Assembly: GCF_000732925.1 (NCBI RefSeq)
Contig: NZ_CP008953.1
Span: forward strand, 6,510,001-6,574,000
DNA: 64,000 nucleotides
From: Amycolatopsis japonica
GTDB taxonomy: Bacteria; Actinomycetota; Actinomycetes; Mycobacteriales; Pseudonocardiaceae
Direction: 5' to 3'
In this document: positions 51,073-59,652 of the stretch, one piece after another
Layout of the letters: each line of letters begins with the position of its first letter
Numbering within the stretch: the stretch's first letter is position 1
Program-made: the position numbers and the translations under genes
The notes under the pieces: model-generated
The model's input: the letters and a program-made list of their open reading frames with translations, nothing else
Told to the model about the DNA's origin: nothing
The model's database searches: none

Positions 51073-51088
51073 GAAAGGGACTCCTTTC
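51073..51088 (+). promoter_or_regulatory. Hairpin covering the chitosanase ribosome binding site
   Basis: GAAAGG (51073-51078) and CCTTTC (51083-51088) with a GACT loop end directly at the ATG. Because GGAAAGG is the only good ribosome binding site, the stem could limit translation, or the dyad could be a repressor site. Confidence 0.5.
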
Positions 51089-51940
51089 ATGAGTGACACC
51101 CTGCGGCCCGCGATGCGTCGTGCTCTCGGCGCGGTCTCCGTTCTCGCCCTCGCCGTTTCCGGCCCCGTCGCGCTCTCCTCACTCGCGTCCGCGGCGCCCG
51201 TCCCGGCGTCGGCGTCGATCTTCGCCTCCGGTGGCGACCTCGCCTCGCCGGAGAAGAAGGAGATCGCGATGCAGATCGTCTCCAGCGCGGAAAACTCTTC
51301 CCTGGACTGGAAAGCGCAGTACTCCTACATCGAGGACATCAACGACGGGCGCGGGTACACCGCCGGCATCATCGGGTTCTGTTCCGGCACCGGGGACATG
51401 CTGGAACTCGTCGAGCGTTACACGAACTCGGTCCCGGACAACCCGCTCGCGGAATACCTCCCGGCGCTGCGCAAGGTCGACGGCACCGATTCGCACGAAG
51501 GGCTCGGCAGCGGTTTCGAAAACGCGTGGCGGGAGGCCGCCGGCCGCGAGGACTTCAAGGCGGCGCAGAACGGTGAACGCGACCGCGTCTATTTCGACCC
51601 GGCGGTGAATCAGGCGAAATCGGACGGCCTGGGCACACTGGGACAATTCATCTACTACGACGCCATCGTGATGCACGGCCCGGGCACCAGCCAGGACAGC
51701 TTCGGCGGTATCCGCTCGGCCGCGCTCCAGCAGGCCAAGCCACCCGCGCAGGGTGGTGACGAGACGGCGTACCTCAAGGCGTTCCTCGACGCGCGGCGCG
51801 TGGTCATGAAGCAGGAAGAGGCGCACGCGGACACCTCGCGGATCGACACCGCCCAGCTGGTGTGGCTCAACGACGGCAACCTCGACCTGCACACCCCGCT
51901 CAAGTGGGCGGTCTACGGGGACCCGTACGAGATCGGCTAG
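51089..51940 (+). CDS. Secreted GH46 chitosanase
   Basis: 283 residues. Signal peptide at 1-36 (RRALGAVSVLALAVSGPVAL, cleavage after LASAAP). GH46 catalytic Glu in IVSSAENSSLDW and Asp in YIEDINDGRGYTAGIIGF; YTNSVPDNPLAEYLP, LGQFIYYDAIVMHG and the terminal DLHTPLKWAVYGDP are also family sequence. The enzyme hydrolyses chitosan endo-wise outside the cell. A hairpin overlaps its ribosome binding site. Single gene followed by a strong 24-bp hairpin. Confidence 0.95.
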   Translation: MSDTLRPAMRRALGAVSVLALAVSGPVALSSLASAAPVPASASIFASGGDLASPEKKEIAMQIVSSAENSSLDWKAQYSYIEDINDGRGYTAGIIGFCSGTGDMLELVERYTNSVPDNPLAEYLPALRKVDGTDSHEGLGSGFENAWREAAGREDFKAAQNGERDRVYFDPAVNQAKSDGLGTLGQFIYYDAIVMHGPGTSQDSFGGIRSAALQQAKPPAQGGDETAYLKAFLDARRVVMKQEEAHADTSRIDTAQLVWLNDGNLDLHTPLKWAVYGDPYEIG

Positions 51941-51954
51941 CGCGCCGCGACGCA

Positions 51955-52009
51955 TGTCATGAAAGGGTCGTTCAGGACATCTTTCGTCCTGAACGACCCT
52001 TTCATGACA
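51955..52009. terminator. Perfect 24-bp-arm hairpin (ATGAAAGG...CCTTTCAT)
   Basis: TGTCATGAAAGGG...CAGGAC (51955-51978) and its exact complement (51986-52009) with loop ATCTTTC, 15 nt after the chitosanase stop. Its ends match the palindrome at 20219-20265. Confidence 0.8.
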
Positions 52010-52030
52010 CACGCGAGGGGGCGAACCATC

Positions 52031-52381
52031 GAGGGGTAAGGCAAAGGTGGCGTGTTCGTGAGCGAGGCCTCCGCCGGGGTGAAAGCTCCCATCGCCGCGT
52101 CCGACGCGGCCAAGGGAGCCTTCGGCCCGGGGTCGTGAGTGGCGATGGTCGTTCTCCGCGGAGACCTTCTACTCCCTGGGGCGGGAAGGGGCTTTCGCAG
52201 GTTTCCGCCTGTCGAACGTGTCGCGAAAGCCACTTTCGGGACATCAGGCGTCGCGAAAGTGGCTTTCGCGACACGTTCGACAGGCGGCGAGGTGGTCGGC
52301 GCAGGCGAGTAGTCGGGGCGAAGGGAGCCTTCGGCCCACCACCGACCCGCCCGCGACCCCGACACCTTTGACTTACCCTCA
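52031..52381. repeat. Nested inverted repeats filling a gene-free convergent gap
   Basis: The stretch 51941-52381 has no gene. Besides the hairpin at 51955-52009 it holds a 34-bp perfect stem (52205-52238 with 52254-52287, 15-nt loop) that includes CGCGAAAGCCACTTTCG. GAGGGGTAAGGCAAAGGTG (52031-52049) mirrors CACCTTTGACTTACCCTC (52363-52380) with two or three mismatches, enclosing the rest. GGGAGCCTTCGGCCC occurs twice as a direct repeat (near 52113 and 52323). The outer repeat runs up to the PHP gene stop. Confidence 0.72.
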
Positions 52382-53374
52382 CTAGCCCGCCAGCAGGTCC
52401 GCGGCGGTCCGCGTGTTGATCACCCGGTCCGGCTCGATCCCCAGTTCGTTGGCCCGTTCGCAGCCGTAGACCAGCCAGTCCAGCTGGCCGGGGGCGTGCG
52501 CGTCGCTGTCGATCGCGAAATCGCAGCCCAGGTCGACGGCCAGGTTCAGCAGCCGCGTGGGCGGATCCCGGCGTTCGGGCCGCGAGTTGATCTCGACGGC
52601 GACCCCGTTGTCCCGGCAGGCGGTGAACACGGCTTCCGCGTCGAACTCCGACTCGGGCCGCTTCCCGCGGCCTCCCATCACCAGCCGTCCGGTGCAATGC
52701 CCCAGCACGCGGACCCGCGGATGCCGCACCGCGGCGATCATCCGCGGCGTCATCTCCTTCGCGGGCATCCGGAGTTTCGAGTGGACACTCGCGACGACGA
52801 AGTCCAGCCGCTCCAGCAGTTCTTCCTCCTGATCGAGCGTGCCGTCCAGGTGGATGTCGACCTCGATGCCGTGCAGGATCCGGAACGGCGCCATGGTCTC
52901 GTTCAGTTCCGCGACGACGTCCATCTGGCGGCGCAGCCGCTCGGGCGAGAGCCCGTTCGCGACGGTCAGCCGCGGCGAGTGATCGGTCAGCACCATCCAT
53001 TCGTGGCCGAGCGCGCGGGCGGCCTCGGCCATCTCCTCGATCGGGCTCCCGCCGTCGGACCAGTCCGAATGGGTGTGGCAGTCGCCGCGCAACGCCGCCC
53101 GCATCGCGCCGCCGTCGGGCAGCTTCGGCTCGCCGATCTTCTCGAAGTACGCGGGACGGCGCCCGGCGAGGACGTCTTCGACGACGGCCGCGGTCGCCTT
53201 GCCGATATTCGGCAACGCGGTCAACGTGCCCGCCTCGGCGCGTTTACGCAGGTCATCCGGCTTGACCTTGGCGATCACCGAGGCCGCCTGCCGGAACGCC
53301 CGCACCCGGTAGGTCGGCTCGCCCGCGCGTTCCAGCCGGAACGCGATCTCCCTCAACGCCTGCGCCGGTTCCAT
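52382..53374 (-). CDS. PHP-domain phosphoesterase with helix-hairpin-helix N-terminus
   Basis: 330 residues. Residues 1-75 are a PolX/Pol beta-like HhH region (LTALPNIGKATAAVVEDVL). Residues about 95-330 form a PHP metal-dependent phosphoesterase: GDCHTHSDWSDG, TDHSPRL, LHGIEVDIH, ASVHSKL, LGHCTGR, INSRPERRDPP and DSDAHAP. This is the C-terminal half of bacterial PolX without the polymerase domain; such proteins act as DNA 3'-end processing nucleases or other phosphoesterases. 18 nt downstream of the phosphoesterase gene on the same strand, so in an operon with it. Confidence 0.9.
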   Translation of the reverse strand: MEPAQALREIAFRLERAGEPTYRVRAFRQAASVIAKVKPDDLRKRAEAGTLTALPNIGKATAAVVEDVLAGRRPAYFEKIGEPKLPDGGAMRAALRGDCHTHSDWSDGGSPIEEMAEAARALGHEWMVLTDHSPRLTVANGLSPERLRRQMDVVAELNETMAPFRILHGIEVDIHLDGTLDQEEELLERLDFVVASVHSKLRMPAKEMTPRMIAAVRHPRVRVLGHCTGRLVMGGRGKRPESEFDAEAVFTACRDNGVAVEINSRPERRDPPTRLLNLAVDLGCDFAIDSDAHAPGQLDWLVYGCERANELGIEPDRVINTRTAADLLAG

Positions 53375-53392
53375 GCCTACCTGTCTACCCGG

Positions 53393-53896
53393 TCAGCGGC
53401 GAAGAGGCAGCTCATGCCTTGTGACATCGCGCAATTCGCCGTCGCGGATTTCGGCGGTCTGATACGTGCAGAACGGCTGCCGCCGCCGGTCGGTCGGCGA
53501 ACCGGGGTTCAGCAGCCGCATCCCGTTCGGCGTGACGGTGTCCCAGGGGATGTGGCTGTGCCCGAACACGAGGACGTCGGTGTCCGGGAAGAGCTCGTCG
53601 CAGCGCCGTTCACGGCCCTGTTTGGCGCCGGTTTCGTGGATGACCGCCAGCCGGACGCCGCCGAGGTCCGCCCGCGCGATCTCGGGGAGCCGCGCCCGCA
53701 GGTCCGCGCCGTCGTTGTTGCCGTAGACGCCGATGAGCCGCCCGCTCCGGGCCTCGAGTTCGTCCAGCAGGGCGACCTCGACCCAATCGCCGGCGTGGAC
53801 GACGACGTCCGCCGTGTCGACCTCGCGCCAGACCTGATCCGGCAGCGCCTTCGCGCGCAGCGGCAGATGGGTGTCGGCGATGAGCAGCAGCCGCAT
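53393..53896 (-). CDS. YfcE/MJ0936-type metallophosphoesterase
   Basis: 167 residues of the calcineurin-like fold: IADTHLPLRAK (DxH), HAGDWVE (GDxx), YGNNDGADLR (GNxD), IHETGAKQG and GHSHIPWDT (GHxH), a complete set of binuclear metal motifs. Small standalone members hydrolyse phosphodiesters in vitro. Start ATG overlaps the GntR gene stop (TGATG). Grouped with a regulator and a PHP phosphoesterase. Confidence 0.92.
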   Translation of the reverse strand: MRLLLIADTHLPLRAKALPDQVWREVDTADVVVHAGDWVEVALLDELEARSGRLIGVYGNNDGADLRARLPEIARADLGGVRLAVIHETGAKQGRERRCDELFPDTDVLVFGHSHIPWDTVTPNGMRLLNPGSPTDRRRQPFCTYQTAEIRDGELRDVTRHELPLRR

Positions 53897-54555
53897 CAAG
53901 CGTCTCCGATGGTTTCGAGGGTCCGCTCCAGGAAATCGCCGATGTGCGTACGCAGCAACCCGGCCGCACCTTCGGCGTCGCCCTTCTTCGCCGCCGCCAG
54001 CACCGCCTTGTGCTCGTTCCATTCCTTGCGCCAGCTGGGATTCGCCTCCCAGCCGACCACGCTGATCAACGCGGCGCGGTCCCTGAGGTCGTCGAGCATC
54101 GAGACCATCAGCGGGTTGCCACAGCCGCTGTACAGCGCGCGGTGGAACCGGCGGTTGAGCAGGCTGAGCGCGGCGTGATCCTTGTCCGAGAGCGCCGCCG
54201 ACGCCTCTTTCAGCGCTTCCGCGGCGTCTTCGAGCAGGTCCGGCGAGCGGCGTTCGACCGACCGGCGCACGGCCTCGGGTTCCAGCACCATGCGGACGTC
54301 GTACACGGACTTCGCCAGCTCCGCGTCCACCACGCACACCGAAGCGCCCTTGTACGGGCTGAACGTGACGAGTCCCGTGTTCGACAGCACCTTGAGCGCC
54401 TCGCGGACCGGCGTCTTCGAGACGCCGAGCCTGGCCGCGAGTTCGGCTTCGACCAGCGGCTGGCCGGGCTTCAACTCCCGGGTGAGGATGCCGCGGCGGA
54501 TCTCGTCGAGCACCACTTCGGTCCGTGAAGCGGGCAGGCTGAAGGTCGAAGACAT
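53896..54555 (-). CDS. GntR-family (FCD domain) regulator
   Basis: 219 residues. Winged helix at 10-75 (EVVLDEIRRGILTRELKPGQ; LAARLGVSKTPVREALKVL) and FCD effector domain (VRMVLEPEAVRRS; LNRRFHRALY; EWNEHKAVLAA with His/Asp metal ligands). FCD regulators bind sugar acids or other organic acids. It is divergent from a sugar-acid dehydratase gene 35 bp away with a dyad between, so it probably represses that gene. It also heads the phosphoesterase-PHP operon. Confidence 0.92.
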   Translation of the reverse strand: MSSTFSLPASRTEVVLDEIRRGILTRELKPGQPLVEAELAARLGVSKTPVREALKVLSNTGLVTFSPYKGASVCVVDAELAKSVYDVRMVLEPEAVRRSVERRSPDLLEDAAEALKEASAALSDKDHAALSLLNRRFHRALYSGCGNPLMVSMLDDLRDRAALISVVGWEANPSWRKEWNEHKAVLAAAKKGDAEGAAGLLRTHIGDFLERTLETIGDA

Positions 54556-54567
54556 GGGCCGATCATA

Positions 54568-54581
54568 TATGAGATGCCATA
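54568..54581. promoter_or_regulatory. Probable GntR operator
   Basis: TATGAGATGCCATA is a near-palindrome (TATG...CATA with centre AGATGC) in the 35-bp gap between the GntR gene and the dehydratase gene, in an AT-rich patch that should also hold both promoters. Confidence 0.55.
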
Positions 54582-54590
54582 CTCGCGGTC

Positions 54591-56309
54591 ATGAGGAATC
54601 CCGAGGAACTCCGCAGCCACCGCTGGTTCGGCGGCGACGAACTGCGCGGCTTCAGCCACCGGGCCCGGAGCAGGCAACTCGGCTACAACCCGGAGGAACA
54701 CCTCGGGAAACCCGTCATCGCGATCCTCAACACCTGGAGCGACATCAACCCTTGCCACATGCATCTGCGCGAGCGGGCGGAACAGGTCAAACGCGGGGTG
54801 TGGCAGGCGGGCGGGTTCCCGCTGGAGTTCCCGGTCGCGACGCTGTCCGAGACGTTCCAGAAGCCGACGCCGATGCTTTACCGCAACCTGCTTTCCCTGG
54901 AGACCGAAGAGATCCTGCGGTCCTACCCGATCGACGGCGCGGTGCTCATGGGCGGCTGCGACAAGACGACGCCCGCGTTGCTGATGGGCGCGACGAGCGC
55001 CGGGCTGCCCGCGATCTTCGTTCCCGCCGGGCCGATGCTGCGCGGGCACTGGCGGAACGAGGTGCTCGGCAGCGGCACCGACATGTGGAAGTACTGGGAC
55101 GACAAGCGGGCCGGGCTGATCGGCGACGAGGAACTGTCCGAATTGGAGCGTGGGCTGGCCCGTTCTCCCGGAACCTGTATGACGATGGGGACCGCGTCCA
55201 CGATGATGTCGGTCGCCGAAGTGCTCGGCTTGACCTTGCCCGGAGCCGCGTCGATCCCCGCCGTCGATTCGGCGCACCACCGGATGGCCGCGGCGAGCGG
55301 CGCGCGTGCCGTCGAGATGGTGTGGGAGGACCTCACCATCACGAAGATCCTCGACGAGCGCGCATACGCCGACGCGATCACCACCGTGCTGGCGCTCGGC
55401 GGCTCCACCAACGCCGTCATCCACCTGATCGCGATGGCCGGACGCGGCCGGATCCCGTTGTCCGTCGACGATTTCGACACGATCGCCCGCCGGGTCCCGG
55501 TACTGGCGAACATCCGGCCCGGCGGCGACTGGCTGATGGAGGACTTCTACTACGCCGGCGGGCTTCCCGGTCTGCTCTCCCGGCTGACCGACCTGCTGCA
55601 CACCGATCGCGTCACGGTCACCGGCCGGACGCTCGGCGAGAACCTGGCTTCGGCGCGGGTGCACGACGACGACGTCATCCGCACGCGTGACGATCCCGTC
55701 GCCGCGGAAGGAGGAGTCGCGGTGCTGCGCGGGAATCTCGCGCCGTCGGGCGCGGTGATCAAGCACATCGCCGCCGAGCCCCGGCTGCTCGTCCACACTG
55801 GACCCGCGGTGGTCTTCGACGACTACCGGGACTTGAAGAAGCGCATCAACGACCCCGCGCTCGGCATCACCGAGGATTCGGTCCTGGTACTGCGCGGATC
55901 CGGCCCGCTCGGCGGCCCCGGCATGCCCGAGTACGGGATGCTGCCGCTGCCGGATCACCTGCTGGCCAAGGGGGTCCGCGACATGGTCCGGGTGTCCGAC
56001 GCCCGGATGAGCGGCACCAGTTACGGCGCCTGCGTGCTGCACGTCGCGCCGGAATCCCATGTGGGCGGTCCGCTCGCGTTCGTCCGCGACGGCGACCCGA
56101 TCACCTTGGACGTCCCTTCGCGACGGCTGAGCCTCGACGTCGATGATGCGGAATTGCAACGCCGGCGGGAGGCCTGGAACCCGCCCGCGCCGCGCTACGA
56201 ACGTGGTTACGGCGCGTTGTACTCCGAACACATCACGCAAGCTGATGAAGGTTGTGACTTCGATTTTCTCGCCCGGGTGGGCGAAAACCCGGAACCTGAC
56301 GCCCAGTGA
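54591..56309 (+). CDS. IlvD/Edd-family sugar-acid dehydratase (arabinonate dehydratase type)
   Basis: 572 residues. Iron-sulfur cysteines are visible in DINPCHMHL, GGCDKTTPAL and PGTCMTMGTAST, with catalytic Ser region RMSGTSYGACVLH. The N-terminus (RSHRWFGGDELRGFSHRARS) is characteristic of the L-arabinonate/pentonate dehydratase subgroup, not of IlvD proper. It converts aldonates to 2-keto-3-deoxy acids. Divergent from the GntR regulator. No aldolase or dehydrogenase gene is adjacent, so the pathway is completed elsewhere. Confidence 0.9.
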   Translation: MRNPEELRSHRWFGGDELRGFSHRARSRQLGYNPEEHLGKPVIAILNTWSDINPCHMHLRERAEQVKRGVWQAGGFPLEFPVATLSETFQKPTPMLYRNLLSLETEEILRSYPIDGAVLMGGCDKTTPALLMGATSAGLPAIFVPAGPMLRGHWRNEVLGSGTDMWKYWDDKRAGLIGDEELSELERGLARSPGTCMTMGTASTMMSVAEVLGLTLPGAASIPAVDSAHHRMAAASGARAVEMVWEDLTITKILDERAYADAITTVLALGGSTNAVIHLIAMAGRGRIPLSVDDFDTIARRVPVLANIRPGGDWLMEDFYYAGGLPGLLSRLTDLLHTDRVTVTGRTLGENLASARVHDDDVIRTRDDPVAAEGGVAVLRGNLAPSGAVIKHIAAEPRLLVHTGPAVVFDDYRDLKKRINDPALGITEDSVLVLRGSGPLGGPGMPEYGMLPLPDHLLAKGVRDMVRVSDARMSGTSYGACVLHVAPESHVGGPLAFVRDGDPITLDVPSRRLSLDVDDAELQRRREAWNPPAPRYERGYGALYSEHITQADEGCDFDFLARVGENPEPDAQ

Positions 56310-56458
56310 CCACCCGACGGAGTGACCCGCTCACCCAACCGGGCGAGTTGCAGGCCCACAAAACGCGCCCCGTATCTTGAACCTACGTCCGGAACGTGTG
56401 GAAGCCCGGATGTTCGATCACGAAGCCCGGCACTCGCCGGACCGTGGAGGGTGGAGAG

Positions 56459-58261
56459 TTGCCGCAGGAACCGCGCTGGCCCGAGTCCCACGCTGAGCAG
56501 ACGGACATTCTCCCGGTCGTCACGCCCGGGTTCGCGGAGTCTGCCACGCCGCAGGAGCCCACGCCACCGAAACGCCGTCGCAGCTATCGCAAGGCCGCCT
56601 TCATCGGCGGCGGCGTGTTCGGCCTCCTGGTCGTCGCGTACGCCCTCGACGTGCTGGTCTCCCAGGGCAGCGTCCCCCGCGGCGTCACCGTCGCCGGGGT
56701 CGACGTCGGCGGGATGGACCGCACCGCGGCCGAGAAGGAGCTCCGGGGCGGCATCGAACCGCGGCTGACCCGGCCGGTGAAGATCGTCGCGGGCGACGCC
56801 GAGGAGTCGCTGGCGCCGAACAACGCCGGCCTGCGCCTCGACTGGCCCGCCACCCTGGACCAGGCGGGCGACCAGCCGCTGAACCCGTTCACGCGGATCG
56901 CGTCGTTCTTCTCGACCACCGAGGTCGGCGTCGTCACCCAGACCGACGACGCCAAGCTCACCGCCGCCCTGGAGAACCTGCGCGACAAGGTCGACCGCGA
57001 CCCCGTCGAAGGCACCGTGCGCTTCGAGGAGGCCAAGCCGGTCGCCGTCGAGCCGAAGACCGGGCAGAAGCTCGACCTCGAAGCCGCCAAGAAGACCATC
57101 CTGGAGCGCTGGGCCGGTGGCGAGCCGTTGAACCTCGCCGTCACCCAGACCCCGGTCAAGGTCTCGCCGGAGGCCGTCCACGCCGCCCTCGAGCAGATCG
57201 CGAAGCCCGCCGTTTCGGCGCCGATGGTCATCAAGGGCGAGGGCAAGGACGCCGTCGTCAAACCCGAGGACATCGCGGGCGCGCTGACCTTCGAGCCCGT
57301 CGACGGCGGCGTGCTGAACCCGAAGGTGGACAACAACAAGATCATCGAGGCCGCGGGTCCGCAGCTGAAGTCCACCGAGAAGGAGGGCAAGGACGCGCAG
57401 ATCGTCTTCGAAGGCGGCAAGCCGACCGTCCAGCCGTCCGAGGACGCCAACGTCGTCGACTGGGAGCCGAGCCTCAAGCCGGTGCTCGACGTGCTCAAGC
57501 GCGCCGCGCCCCGCGAGCTGCCGGTGACCTACAAGAAGACCCCGGCCAAGGTGACCACCGAGCAGGCGAACCAGCTCGGCATCAAGGAGGTCGTCAGCGA
57601 GTTCAAGACCGGCGGGTTCGCCGCGGACTCGGGGACGAACATCCGGGTCGTGGCGCAGAAGGTCAACGGCGCCATCGTGAAGCCGAACGAGACGTTCAGC
57701 CTCAACGGGTTCACCGGGCCGCGCGGTGCCGCGCAGGGCTACGTCGAGGCCGGTGTCATCAAGGACGGCGCACCCGGCCGCGAGGTCGGCGGCGGGATCT
57801 CGCAGTTCGCGACCACGCTGTACAACGCCTCGTACTTCGCCGGTATGAAGGACACCGAGCACAAGGAACACAGCTACTACATCAGCCGCTACCCGGCCGC
57901 CCGTGAGGCGACCGTGTTCCAGAACCACAACGGCGGCAGCGTGATCGACCTGAAGTTCACCAACGACGGGGACACCGGCGTCGCGATCCAGACCATCTGG
58001 ACGCCGTCGGACATCACGATCCGGCTGTGGGGCACCAAGAAGTACACCGTCGAGTCGATCCCGGGCGGCCGCACCAACCCGTCCGATCCGCCGACGAAGC
58101 CCGGCCCCGCCGAGAACTGCAAGCCCAGCAACGGCGCGCCCGGTTTCACCACGTCGGACACCCGGGTCATCAAGGACGCCGCGAGCGGCCGCGAGATCCG
58201 GCGGCACACCCGGAACGTGCACTACAACCCGCAGCCGAAGATCACCTGCGGCACTGAGTAG
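56459..58261 (+). CDS. VanW family protein with peptidoglycan-binding-like repeats
   Basis: About 600 residues from TTG, 8 nt after GGAGG; the frame extends to 56396. A cytoplasmic proline-rich and basic N-terminus, one membrane anchor (AAFIGGGVFGLLVVAYAL), an extracellular part with two or three YoaR-type (PG_binding_4) domains, then a VanW domain (FSLNGFTGPRGAAQGY; EVGGGISQFATTLYNASYFA; HSYYISRYPAAREATV). Such proteins are thought to act at the cell wall, but the VanW activity is not established. Next gene (MFS) lies 76 bp downstream behind its own promoter-like dyad. Confidence 0.88.
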   Translation: MPQEPRWPESHAEQTDILPVVTPGFAESATPQEPTPPKRRRSYRKAAFIGGGVFGLLVVAYALDVLVSQGSVPRGVTVAGVDVGGMDRTAAEKELRGGIEPRLTRPVKIVAGDAEESLAPNNAGLRLDWPATLDQAGDQPLNPFTRIASFFSTTEVGVVTQTDDAKLTAALENLRDKVDRDPVEGTVRFEEAKPVAVEPKTGQKLDLEAAKKTILERWAGGEPLNLAVTQTPVKVSPEAVHAALEQIAKPAVSAPMVIKGEGKDAVVKPEDIAGALTFEPVDGGVLNPKVDNNKIIEAAGPQLKSTEKEGKDAQIVFEGGKPTVQPSEDANVVDWEPSLKPVLDVLKRAAPRELPVTYKKTPAKVTTEQANQLGIKEVVSEFKTGGFAADSGTNIRVVAQKVNGAIVKPNETFSLNGFTGPRGAAQGYVEAGVIKDGAPGREVGGGISQFATTLYNASYFAGMKDTEHKEHSYYISRYPAAREATVFQNHNGGSVIDLKFTNDGDTGVAIQTIWTPSDITIRLWGTKKYTVESIPGGRTNPSDPPTKPGPAENCKPSNGAPGFTTSDTRVIKDAASGREIRRHTRNVHYNPQPKITCGTE

Positions 58262-58300
58262 CTTCGAGGGTTTCACCACCCGCGCCCGGAGCGGTACGCT

Positions 58301-58313
58301 GAGTGACTCACTC
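58301..58313 (+). promoter_or_regulatory. 13-bp palindrome upstream of MFS gene
   Basis: GAGTGACTCACTC, perfect around a central C, 24 nt before the MFS GTG start and just after GGTACGCT, which could be part of a -10. A possible operator; no regulator gene is adjacent. Confidence 0.4.
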
Positions 58314-58336
58314 GACCGGGCGGGGGTGGTCACCTC

Positions 58337-59548
58337 GTGGACTCCAAGGCGACCTTCCGGCAGATCCTCGCGGTCGGTGAACTGCGCGCCATCTGGTTCG
58401 CGGAACTCCAGTCCATCCTCGGTGACCAGGTGGCCAGGGTCGCCCTGTCGGTGCTGGTGTTCCAGCGCACCGGCTCGGCGACGTGGCCCGCGCTGACGTA
58501 CGCGCTCACTTATCTCCCCGATCTGATCGGGGGGCCGTTGCTCGGCGGTCTGGCCGACCGGTACCCGCGCCGCGCGGTGATGGTCTGCTCCGACGTCGTC
58601 CGGGCGCTCCTGGTCGCGGTGCTCGCCGTCCCCGGTATCCCGTTGCCCGTGCTCGCCGCCGTCCTGGTGGTGGTGCAGCTGGCCAATGCGCCGTTCACGG
58701 CCGCGCAGGCCGCGGTCCTCCCGTCGGTGCTCAGCGGGGACCGGTACGTGCTCGGCCAGTCCCTGCTGAAGATCACCAACCAGATCGGTCAGCTGGCCGG
58801 ATTCGCGCTGGGCGGCGCGGTGATCGCCGCGATCGGGCCGGGCCGCGGGCTGGCGCTGGACGCGGTGACGTTCGCCGTCTCCGCCATCGTCCTGCGGCTG
58901 GGCGTGCGGGCGCGGTCCGCGACGGGCGCGGCAGGCCCCGCGACGTCGACCCTGCGGCGGCTTTCGGCGGGCGCCGGGACGATCTGGCGTGACCGCCGGT
59001 TGCGCGCGCTGGTCGGCCTGGCGTGGCTGGCGGGTTTCGTGATCGTGCCGGAAGGGCTCGCCGTGCCGTACGCCGCGGAGATCGGCGGCGGGGCGGTGAC
59101 CGCGGGGCTGCTGCTCGCGGCGCATCCCGCGGGGATCGTGCTCGGGGTGTTCGTGCTGGGCCGCCTCGTGCGGCCCGAGATCCGGTTGCGCCTGGTCGGC
59201 GCGCTGGCGCTCGGCGCGATCGTGCCGCTCGCGGCGTTCTGGTTCCGGCCGTCGCTCCCCTACGCCGCCGGACTGCTCGTGCTGTCCGGGATGTGCGCGG
59301 CCTACCAGGTCACCGCGAGCACCACGTTCATGCGGCTGGTACCCGACACCGAACGAGGCCAGGCCTTCGGCCTCGCCGGGTCGGGACTCATCGCCGTGCA
59401 GGGAATCGGGCTGATCGCCGGCGGCCTGCTCGTCGGCGTGCTCGGTTCACCGGCGACGACGGTCTCGGTCATCGCACTCGCCGGTCTCGTAGTGGCTGTT
59501 CCGGCCACCCGGGCTTGGCGCCACGTGGCCCCACCGCACCCCCTTTAG
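58337..59548 (+). CDS. MFS transporter
   Basis: 403 residues with about 11-12 membrane helices. The MFS-A motif is GGLADRYPRRAVMV between TM2 and TM3. Overall pattern (LGDQVARVALSVLVFQRTGS; DVVRALLVAVLAVPG) matches the drug-efflux-like branch common in actinobacteria (DHA3-type). Substrate unknown. GTG start with GGGGGTGG upstream. Confidence 0.9.
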   Translation: MDSKATFRQILAVGELRAIWFAELQSILGDQVARVALSVLVFQRTGSATWPALTYALTYLPDLIGGPLLGGLADRYPRRAVMVCSDVVRALLVAVLAVPGIPLPVLAAVLVVVQLANAPFTAAQAAVLPSVLSGDRYVLGQSLLKITNQIGQLAGFALGGAVIAAIGPGRGLALDAVTFAVSAIVLRLGVRARSATGAAGPATSTLRRLSAGAGTIWRDRRLRALVGLAWLAGFVIVPEGLAVPYAAEIGGGAVTAGLLLAAHPAGIVLGVFVLGRLVRPEIRLRLVGALALGAIVPLAAFWFRPSLPYAAGLLVLSGMCAAYQVTASTTFMRLVPDTERGQAFGLAGSGLIAVQGIGLIAGGLLVGVLGSPATTVSVIALAGLVVAVPATRAWRHVAPPHPL

Positions 59549-59652
59549 ACCGGAACCCGGTACTCACCAGTTCTGCCCGCGCATAGGGCTCACCCCCTCC
59601 GCTTCCCCGTTCCGGTCACGCGTGGTGCACCCACGCCTACCCATACAGCGTA

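Noticed and set aside
59549..59652. A riboswitch (c-di-GMP class) before the diguanylate cyclase gene
   Set aside because: Only a short GCGTGG-TGCA-CCACGC-like stem is visible, without the conserved GEMM loops, and the gap is too short for a full aptamer plus expression platform.
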